Assembly (NCBI GenBank): GCA_020638735.1
Contig: JACKHZ010000010.1
Coordinates: forward strand, 124,001-188,000
Length of the DNA: 64,000 nucleotides
Origin: Planctomycetota bacterium
GTDB taxonomy: Bacteria; Planctomycetota; UBA1135; UBA2386
Reading direction: 5' to 3'
A program made the translations under genes and the position numbers. A model generated the notes under the pieces. The model searched no databases. It was given only the letters and a program-made list of their open reading frames with translations, and was not told where the DNA came from. Of this stretch, positions 26,632 through 33,634 are shown piece after piece; the stretch's first letter is position 1; each line of letters opens with the position of its first letter.

Positions 26632-28482
26632 ATGACGAGCGAAGACCGTCGCGGCGATTCCCCCGAGCCGAAGCCGCGTATGGACGGCGGCATGTCGATG
26701 TCGTTCGGCATGCCGTCGAAGCCCGCCGACGGCGACGCCGGGCGCGGGTTCGACGCGGCGATGCGCATGGACGTGCCGCCGCCCGAGGTGCGCGCCGTGC
26801 CGTTCCGCATCGTCGTCGTCGACGGCTTCTGCGGCGACGCGACGCCCCCGTCGCGGCCGGTGCCGGTGACGGCGGCCGGCATCGACGACGCGCTGCAGCG
26901 GCTCGGTGTGCGGGTCGCGTTCGAGGTGCCGAACCACCTCGCCTCGGCGCCGAAGGAGCTCGCCGTCGAGGTCCGCATCGGCCGCATGCGCGACTTCCGG
27001 CCGCAGGAGATCGCCCGGCAGGTGCCGCAGCTGCGCGCGATCGCCGCGCTGCGCGAACGGCTCGAGGACCTGCGCATGGGCCGCTGCGCGCCGGGTGACG
27101 TCGAGGCGCGGCTCGACGACGTGCGCGGGCTCGACGCGCTGCGGCCGGCGCTCGAGCTGGCGTTGGGGAAGGCGCCTTCGCCCGGTGCGTCGTCGGCGCC
27201 GAGAGTCGTCGACGAGCAGCAGCGGCTGGGCCGCGACCTGCTCGACGAGCTGCTCGGCGGTTCGACGCCCGCCACCCCGCCGCCCCCGCCGCCGGCCCGC
27301 GCGATCGACGGCGTGCTGTCGTCGATTACCTCGAGCAACCGCCCGGCCCCCAAACCGGACGCGGCGCGCGCGCTCGCGCTGCTCGACGGCGTCGTCGCGG
27401 CGCAGCTCGCGGCGATCGTGCGCGCCGCGCCGTTGGCGACCATCGAACGCGCGTGGCGCAGCCTGCAGTTCGTGCTGACCCACGCCGCCGGCGACCGCAG
27501 TCCGGCGCGCGTCGAGCTGCTGCACGCCGAACGCGACGCGGTGCTCGAAGCGATGGTGCCGGGCGTGTTCCAGCCCGAGCTCGACGGCGAGACCGACGAA
27601 CCGGTGGCGCTGCTGGTGGTCGGCTGGCCGGTCGAGAACCGCCCGGCGCAGCTCGACGAGCTGCGCGAGCTGTGGCGGCAGGCCGAAGAGGTGCAGGCGC
27701 CGCTGCTGCGTTCGCTCGACCAGGCGTTCGTCGTCGCCGACGGCCCGCGGGCCTTCTCCGGCCGCGACTCGGTGCGCGCCCTGCTCGCCGAACCCGGCCT
27801 GGCCAAGTGGCGCGGCGCACGCGCCGACGACGCGGCCCGCTGGGGCGCCGTCTGCTGCAACCGCTTCGTGTTGCGGGAGACGGACGGCAGCGTGCTGTGG
27901 GGCGAGCCGGCGTACTTCGCCGCGGCCTTGATCGCGCGCAGCGTCGCCGAGCACGGCTGGCCGACGCGCTTCACCGGCACGCGCCATGGCGCGATCGCCG
28001 GGCTGCCGATCGCCGACGGCCGTCCGGTCGAGGCACAGCTGAGCGAAGCGATCGTCGAGGACCTCGCCGACGGCGGCGTGCTGGCGCTGACCTGCGTCGC
28101 CGGCCGCGACGAGGCGCTGCTGCTGCGCGGGCCGTCGTGCCACGAGGCGCCGCAGTTCGGCAACCGCGACGCCGCCAACCAGGAGAGCCGTTCCCGCAGC
28201 TCGCTCGCCTACCAGCTGCTCGCCGCGCGCATCGTCGCCGTGACCTCGCGCCACCGTGCCGCGCTGCTCGCCGACGCCCCGGACGCGGTGGTCGGCGGGC
28301 GGGTGGCGAAGTTCCTGCAGGGCCTGGTCGGCGGCACCGGCGCCGGCGCGCGGGTCCAGGTCGAGCTCGAGGTCGATGCCAAGGATCCGTCCGTTCGCTG
28401 GATCCACTGCGCGCTGTCGATCGGCGCCGACGTGCTCGGCGGCGCGGTGGTCGAGTTCTCGCTGCCGGTGGGGAGGCCGTAG
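26632..28482 (+). CDS. TssB-TssC fusion, contractile sheath-like protein
   Basis: 616 residues. Residues about 55-150 match TssB/VipA: P-F-R-I-V-V-V-D-G-F, the V-T-A-A-G-I-D-D-A-L-Q-R-L-G segment and F-R-P-Q-E-I-A-R-Q-V-P-Q-L. A Pro-rich linker (about 180-245) follows. Residues about 250-616 match TssC/VipB: V-A-A-Q-L-A-A-I ending in A-W-R-S-L-Q-F-V-L, then V-L-W-G-E-P-A-Y-F-A-A-A-L-I and a C-terminal sheath domain. In a type VI secretion system these are two separate proteins forming the contractile sheath; here they are one chain. No Hcp, VgrG, ClpV, baseplate or TssJLM gene is in the window, so it is either an orphan or part of a dispersed system. Fold assignment is from motifs only. Confidence 0.75.
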   Translation: MTSEDRRGDSPEPKPRMDGGMSMSFGMPSKPADGDAGRGFDAAMRMDVPPPEVRAVPFRIVVVDGFCGDATPPSRPVPVTAAGIDDALQRLGVRVAFEVPNHLASAPKELAVEVRIGRMRDFRPQEIARQVPQLRAIAALRERLEDLRMGRCAPGDVEARLDDVRGLDALRPALELALGKAPSPGASSAPRVVDEQQRLGRDLLDELLGGSTPATPPPPPPARAIDGVLSSITSSNRPAPKPDAARALALLDGVVAAQLAAIVRAAPLATIERAWRSLQFVLTHAAGDRSPARVELLHAERDAVLEAMVPGVFQPELDGETDEPVALLVVGWPVENRPAQLDELRELWRQAEEVQAPLLRSLDQAFVVADGPRAFSGRDSVRALLAEPGLAKWRGARADDAARWGAVCCNRFVLRETDGSVLWGEPAYFAAALIARSVAEHGWPTRFTGTRHGAIAGLPIADGRPVEAQLSEAIVEDLADGGVLALTCVAGRDEALLLRGPSCHEAPQFGNRDAANQESRSRSSLAYQLLAARIVAVTSRHRAALLADAPDAVVGGRVAKFLQGLVGGTGAGARVQVELEVDAKDPSVRWIHCALSIGADVLGGAVVEFSLPVGRP

Positions 28483-28569
28483 GCCGCGGCGCCGAACGGG
28501 AGCGGTCGGGATGCTTGGGACGGACGCGGTACCTGACCGGCCGGCCGATCCAGTAGGCTCACCCCGCCC

Positions 28570-29640
28570 ATGAGGTCGCTGATCGCCTACCTGTTCGCCT
28601 TGCTCGCGGTCTCCGCGGGTGTCTGGTTCGGCTTCCTGTCGCGCACCGACGCGGCGGGCAAGGAAGAGACCTCCCGCGTCGCGCCGGCGGTGCCGGTGAT
28701 CCTGGCGCAGGTCGTCGAAGCGCCGTTCGCCGACACGCTGTCGGCGCTCGGCACCGCGGTCGCCAACGAGAGCGTGCGGTTGACGGCCAACCGCTCGGAG
28801 CTGGTCAAGGCGGTGCACTTCGACGACGGCCAGCTGGTCGATGCGGGCGCGGTGCTGCTCGAGCTGGAGACCGACGAGGAGGAGGCGATGCTGGCCGAGG
28901 CCAAGGCGGTGATGGTCGAGCGCCAGGCGCAGTACGACCGCCAGGTGGAGCTCAACCAGCAGGGCATCGCCCCGGAGAGCGAGGTGCAGACCGCGAGCGC
29001 CCAGCTCGAAGGCGCCAAGGCGCGGGTGCGCACGCTCGAGGCGACGATCGCCGACCTGGTGATCAAGGCGCCGTTCCGGGGCGTGCTCGGGCTGCGCCAG
29101 GTGAGCGTCGGCGCGCTGCTGCAGCCGTCGACGGTGATCGCCACGCTCGACGACCTGTCGGTGGTCAAGGTGGACTTCACGATCCCCGAGACGTGGTTGT
29201 CGGCGGTGCGCGTCGGCCAGCCGATCGCGTCGCGGTGCGACGCGTGGCCCGGTCGGCCGTTCCCCGGCACGGTGTCCGCGATCGACACGCGGCTCGATCC
29301 GAGCACGCGCTCGGTCAAGGTGCGCGCGATCGTGCCCAACCCAGACACCCTGTTGCGCCCCGGCATGCTGATGAAGGTCGACGTCGACCGCGGCGAGGCG
29401 CCGTCGCTGCAGGTGCCGGAGGAGGCGATCGTGCAGCGCGGTGACCAGCACTTCGTGTTCGTCGTCGACGACCAGAAGGTCGCGCACCAGACCGACGTGC
29501 AGGTCGGGCGCCGCCAGGTCGGCCGCGTCGAAGTGCTCTCGGGCATCGTCAAGAGCCAGAAGGTCGTCGTCGAGGGCATCGTGCGGGTGCGCGACGGGAT
29601 CCCGGTCGACGTCGTCGACGTGCGCGACGGAGGCAGCTGA
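28570..29640 (+). CDS. RND efflux periplasmic adaptor (HlyD/MFP family)
   Basis: 356 residues. An N-terminal signal anchor (M-R-S-L-I-A-Y-L-F-A-L-L-A-V-S-A-G-V) precedes the two biotinyl-lipoyl half motifs around an alpha-hairpin (about 95-170, with E-R-Q-A-Q-Y-D-R-Q-V-E-L) and then the beta-barrel and membrane-proximal domains (V-K-V-D-F-T-I-P-E; L-R-P-G-M-L-M-K-V). Members link an inner-membrane RND pump to an outer-membrane channel. Its stop overlaps the RND gene start by one base (TGATG), so the two are translationally coupled. No outer-membrane TolC-like gene is adjacent. Confidence 0.92.
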   Translation: MRSLIAYLFALLAVSAGVWFGFLSRTDAAGKEETSRVAPAVPVILAQVVEAPFADTLSALGTAVANESVRLTANRSELVKAVHFDDGQLVDAGAVLLELETDEEEAMLAEAKAVMVERQAQYDRQVELNQQGIAPESEVQTASAQLEGAKARVRTLEATIADLVIKAPFRGVLGLRQVSVGALLQPSTVIATLDDLSVVKVDFTIPETWLSAVRVGQPIASRCDAWPGRPFPGTVSAIDTRLDPSTRSVKVRAIVPNPDTLLRPGMLMKVDVDRGEAPSLQVPEEAIVQRGDQHFVFVVDDQKVAHQTDVQVGRRQVGRVEVLSGIVKSQKVVVEGIVRVRDGIPVDVVDVRDGGS

Positions 29641-32600
29641 TGTTGCTCTCGGACCTCAGCGTGCGGCGGCCGGTGCTGGCCACGGTGTTCAGCCTGGTGG
29701 TCGTCACGCTCGGCATCGTCTCGCTGTTCCGCCTGCCGGTGCGCGAGCTGCCCGACATCGACGCGCCGACCGTCAGCGTCAGCACCAACTACCCCGGCGC
29801 CGCCGCGGCGGTGGTCGAGACGCGCGTCACGCAGGTGGTCGAGAACGCGATCTCGGGCATCGACGGCATCCGCACGATCTCGTCGCAGACCAGCGACGGC
29901 CGCGCCGAGATCAACATCGAGTTCCACCTCGAGCGCGACCTCGACGCCGCCGCCAACGACGTGCGCGACCGCGTCTCGCGCGTGCTCGACCAGCTGCCCG
30001 ACGAGATCGACCCGCCGGAGGTGTCCAAGGTCGACACCGGCTCGGACACGTCGTTCTGGATGAACCTCGCCTCGCCAGTGCGCGACGCGCTGGAGCTGAC
30101 CGACTACATCGAACGCTACGTCGCCGACCAGTTCGCCAACGTGCCCGGCGTCGCCGCGGTGCGCTACGGCGGCGGCAGCCGCTACGCGATGCGCATCTGG
30201 CTGAGCCGCGAGTCGCTGGCCGCGACCGGCATCACCTCGGGCGACGTCGAGGCGGCGCTGCGCCGCGAGAACGTCGAGCTGCCCGCCGGCCGCATCGAGT
30301 CGACGGCGCGCGAGTTCACGGTGCGCGTCAAGCGGCGCTACCACACCGCGCAGGACTTCGGCCAGCTGGTCGTCGGCCGCGGCCAGGACGGTCACCTGCT
30401 GCGGCTCGCCGACGTCGCCCGCGTCGAGCTCGGCCCGTCCAACGACCGCACGGTGTTCCGCCGCAACGGCGAGGACATGGTCGGCATCGGCATCATCGCC
30501 CAGGCCAAGGCCAACGTGCTCGACGTCATCGAGGGCGTCAAGCAGCGCATGACGGAGGTCAACGCGTCGCTGCCGTCCGACATGCAGCTCTACCCGAGCA
30601 GCGACTCGTCGGTCTACATCCGCGCCGCGATCGACGAGGTCTACGCGACGCTGTTCATCACCGCGCTGGTGGTGATGCTCGTCATCTTCCTGTTCCTCGG
30701 CAGCGGCCTCGCGACGATGATCCCGGCGGTGACCGTGCCGGTGTCGCTGATCGGCACCTTCCTGGTGCTCGACCTGCTCGGCTTCTCGGTCAACCTGCTG
30801 ACGCTGCTCGGGCTGGTGCTCGCGATCGGTCTGGTGGTCGACGACGCCATCGTCGTGCTCGAGAACATCGCCCGCCGCATCCGCGACGGCGAGCCGCCGC
30901 TGCGCGCGGCCTACCTCGGCTCGCGCCAGGTCGGCTTCGCGGTGATCGCGACCACGGTGGTGCTGGTCGCCGTGCTGGTGCCCGTGTCGTTCGTCGAGGG
31001 CAACACCGGCCGGCTGTTCCGCGAGTTCGCCTTGGCGCTGGCCGGCGCGGTCGTGCTGTCGACGTTCGTCGCGCTGACGTTGTCGCCGGTGATGTGCTCG
31101 CTGCTGCTGAAGGGCGGCAAGCCGCCGCTGATGATGCGCTTCGTCGACTACCTCTTCGAGCCGGTCCAGCGCGGCTACCGCTGGGTCGTCAGCGGGCTCG
31201 TGGCGCAGCCGCTCGCCGCGCTCGGCATCGCCGTCGGCCTGGGTCTGGCGATCGGCGGCCTCTACGACGGGCTGCACAAGGAGTACGCGCCGCAGGAGGA
31301 CCGCGGCCAGTTCCGCATCAGCGCGCGCGGCCCCGAGGGGGCGTCGTTCGAGCACGCGGTCGCCGCGGGCCTGCAGGTCGAGAAGGTGATGCTGGCGCTG
31401 ATCGCGTCGGGCGAGGCGCAGCGCGTGCTGCTGCGCGTGCCCGGCGGCTGGAACTCGAGCGGCAGCGTCAACTCGGCGTTCGGCACGGTGCTGCTCAAGC
31501 TGTGGGGCGAACGCGAACGCACCACCAAGCAGGTGATGGCCGAGGTCGATCGCCAGCTCGGCGCGATCCCGGGCTACCGCGCGTTCACGATCGCCGAATC
31601 GGGCCTGCTGCGGCGCTCGGGGCAGCCGGTGCAGTTCGTGCTGACCGGGTCGTCGTTCGAGGACCTGGCGAAGTGGCGCGACGTGGTGCTCGACGCGGCG
31701 CGGAAGAACCCCGGCCTGGTCGCGGTCAACTCCGACTACGAGGAGACCAAGCCGCAGCTCGAGGTCGTGGTCGACGACGCGCGCGCCGCCGACCTCGGCG
31801 TCGCGTCGGTCGAGGTCGGCCGCACGCTCGAGACGCTGATGGGCTCGCGCCGCGTGACGACGTTCGTCGAGCGCGGCGAAGAGTACGACGTCATGCTCGA
31901 GGCCGAGGACCAGGACAAGCGCTCGCCGGCCGACCTCGAGCAGGTCTACGTGCGTTCGCAGACCACCGGCAAGCTGATCCCGCTGGCCAACGTCGTCAAG
32001 GTGCGCGAGTTCGCCGACTCGGCGACGCGCAACCGCTACGACCGCCTGCGTTCGATCGCGATCAGCGCCAACCTGGCCGAGGACTACACGCTCGGCGAGG
32101 CGCTCGACTTCCTGCGCTCTGTCGTGCGCGACCAGCTGCAGAACCGGCCGGGCGTCGCCTACGCCGGCCAGAGCCGCGAGTTCGTCGAGTCGTCGGACGC
32201 CCTGATGTTGACGTTCGTGATGTCGCTGCTGCTGGTCTACCTGGCGCTGGCGGCGCAGTTCGAGAGCTTCCTCCAGCCGCTGGTGATCCTGCTGACGGTG
32301 CCGCTGGCGCTGTTCGGCGGCCTGCTGGGGCTGAAGCTCGGCGGCGGCACGCTCAACATCTACAGCCAGGTCGGCATGGTGATCCTGATCGGCCTCGCCA
32401 CCAAGAACGGCATCCTGATCGTCGAGTTCGCCAACCAGCTGCGCGACGAAGGCCGCGGCTGGCGTGACGCGGTGATCGAGGCGTCGGTGCTGCGGCTGCG
32501 GCCGATCCTGATGACCGGCCTGTCGACGTCGCTCGGCGCGCTGCCGCTGGTGATCGCGTCGGGCGCCGGCGCCGAGGGCCGCATCGCCATCGGCCTGGTC

Positions 32601-32792
32601 GTGCTCTACGGCGTGACGATCGCGACGTTGACGACGCTGCTGGTCGTGCCGGGCACCTACGGGCTGGTGGCGCGCTTCACCGGTTCGCCGCAGCAGCGCG
32701 ATCGCGAGCTGCAGCAGCAGCTGGGCGCGGACGCCACGCCGCCGGTCGACGACGCTGCGGCGGCGCGGGTGATGCCCGAGGCCGCAGGCTGA
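29640..32792 (+). CDS. RND-family efflux transporter, inner-membrane pump
   Basis: 1050 residues, the usual length for HAE1-type pumps such as AcrB/MexB/MexF. Twelve membrane segments with two large periplasmic loops are apparent. The proton-relay residues are conserved: the acidic pair in G-L-V-V-D-D-A-I-V-V-L-E-N (segment 4) and the Lys in G-L-A-T-K-N-G-I-L-I (segment 10). It exports drugs, lipids or other amphiphiles using the proton gradient, with the adaptor encoded just upstream. The next gene, a PP2C phosphatase, starts 2 bases after its stop. Confidence 0.95.
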   Translation: MLLSDLSVRRPVLATVFSLVVVTLGIVSLFRLPVRELPDIDAPTVSVSTNYPGAAAAVVETRVTQVVENAISGIDGIRTISSQTSDGRAEINIEFHLERDLDAAANDVRDRVSRVLDQLPDEIDPPEVSKVDTGSDTSFWMNLASPVRDALELTDYIERYVADQFANVPGVAAVRYGGGSRYAMRIWLSRESLAATGITSGDVEAALRRENVELPAGRIESTAREFTVRVKRRYHTAQDFGQLVVGRGQDGHLLRLADVARVELGPSNDRTVFRRNGEDMVGIGIIAQAKANVLDVIEGVKQRMTEVNASLPSDMQLYPSSDSSVYIRAAIDEVYATLFITALVVMLVIFLFLGSGLATMIPAVTVPVSLIGTFLVLDLLGFSVNLLTLLGLVLAIGLVVDDAIVVLENIARRIRDGEPPLRAAYLGSRQVGFAVIATTVVLVAVLVPVSFVEGNTGRLFREFALALAGAVVLSTFVALTLSPVMCSLLLKGGKPPLMMRFVDYLFEPVQRGYRWVVSGLVAQPLAALGIAVGLGLAIGGLYDGLHKEYAPQEDRGQFRISARGPEGASFEHAVAAGLQVEKVMLALIASGEAQRVLLRVPGGWNSSGSVNSAFGTVLLKLWGERERTTKQVMAEVDRQLGAIPGYRAFTIAESGLLRRSGQPVQFVLTGSSFEDLAKWRDVVLDAARKNPGLVAVNSDYEETKPQLEVVVDDARAADLGVASVEVGRTLETLMGSRRVTTFVERGEEYDVMLEAEDQDKRSPADLEQVYVRSQTTGKLIPLANVVKVREFADSATRNRYDRLRSIAISANLAEDYTLGEALDFLRSVVRDQLQNRPGVAYAGQSREFVESSDALMLTFVMSLLLVYLALAAQFESFLQPLVILLTVPLALFGGLLGLKLGGGTLNIYSQVGMVILIGLATKNGILIVEFANQLRDEGRGWRDAVIEASVLRLRPILMTGLSTSLGALPLVIASGAGAEGRIAIGLVVLYGVTIATLTTLLVVPGTYGLVARFTGSPQQRDRELQQQLGADATPPVDDAAAARVMPEAAG

Positions 32793-32794
32793 GA

Positions 32795-33607
32795 ATGGGC
32801 GTCGCGCCGCACCCCCGGCGACAGCTGCTGTTGCGCGGCGAAGCGCACGGCGCGTTCGGCGAGTGTGCGTCGGCGACCGACCCCATCGGCCGCAGCGCCG
32901 GCGCGATCTCGGCGGGCGGCGACTACGTACGGCTCTGGAAGGCGCACCAGGCGGTGCCCAACGAGGACTGCGCGTTCGCCTGCGACGACGGTGAGCGCAC
33001 GCTGCTGGTGGTCTGCGACGGGCACCACGGCCGCTCGGCGAGCCACGCGCTGGTCGACGCGTTCGCCGCGGCGGTGCCGCCGGACGCGCTGCCCGACGGC
33101 CCCGACGCCTTGGCCGAGCTCGTCGCGCGCGCGCTGCACCACGCCGGCGAAGCGGAGCCGGCGGCGATCGACGTCGACGAGGTCGACAGCGCGACGACGA
33201 TGCTCGTGGTGCTGGTGGACCGCAGGCGGCGACGGTTGTTCGGGCTGTGCAGCGGCGACTCGTCGGCGCTGGTGGTGCCGCCGGCCGGCCGCGCCGTGCC
33301 GTGCAGCGAGAAGGGCGACGACTACCTCGTGCCGTGGCGAGCGCAGACGTTCACCGCGTGGCCGCCGCGATCGTTCGCCGCGGCCGTCGTGCCCGGCGAT
33401 CTGGTGGTGCTGATCAGCGACGGCATCGACGAGTGCCATCGTCACCACCCGGAGACGTCGATCCGGCTGCGGCACCTCGAGCAGCTGCGCGCCCGGCACG
33501 CCGAACCGGGAGCGTTCGCGGTCGCGCTGGTCGACCTCGCGCTGCGCGGCGTCGACGGCAATCCGGGCGGCCAGGACAACGCGACGGCGCTGGTCACGCG
33601 CTGCTGA
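32795..33607 (+). CDS. PP2C-family protein serine/threonine phosphatase
   Basis: 270 residues carrying the PP2C metal-binding motifs: N-E-D58, V-V-C-D75-G-H-H-G, S-A-T-T-M-L-V-V (131-139), G-D-S-S-A (154-158), L-I-S-D209-G-I-D-E and G-G-Q-D261-N-A-T. A Mn/Mg-dependent cytoplasmic phosphatase is expected. It follows the RND pump by 2 bases, so it is probably expressed with it and may tune it or an associated signalling pathway. No serine/threonine kinase gene is in this window. The first ~40 residues before the domain are unusual and uncertain. Confidence 0.88.
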   Translation: MGVAPHPRRQLLLRGEAHGAFGECASATDPIGRSAGAISAGGDYVRLWKAHQAVPNEDCAFACDDGERTLLVVCDGHHGRSASHALVDAFAAAVPPDALPDGPDALAELVARALHHAGEAEPAAIDVDEVDSATTMLVVLVDRRRRRLFGLCSGDSSALVVPPAGRAVPCSEKGDDYLVPWRAQTFTAWPPRSFAAAVVPGDLVVLISDGIDECHRHHPETSIRLRHLEQLRARHAEPGAFAVALVDLALRGVDGNPGGQDNATALVTRC

Positions 33608-33634
33608 GCCGCACGCGAGCAGGCTGCGGCCCGG

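Noticed and set aside
26632..28482. A complete type VI secretion cluster
   Set aside because: Only the sheath fusion is present; none of hcp, vgrG, clpV, tssA, tssE-M or tagH is in the window.
25684..29487. 1267-codon reverse frame over the TssB-TssC and adaptor genes
   Set aside because: Low complexity and antisense to genes with clear motifs; a GC-rich shadow.
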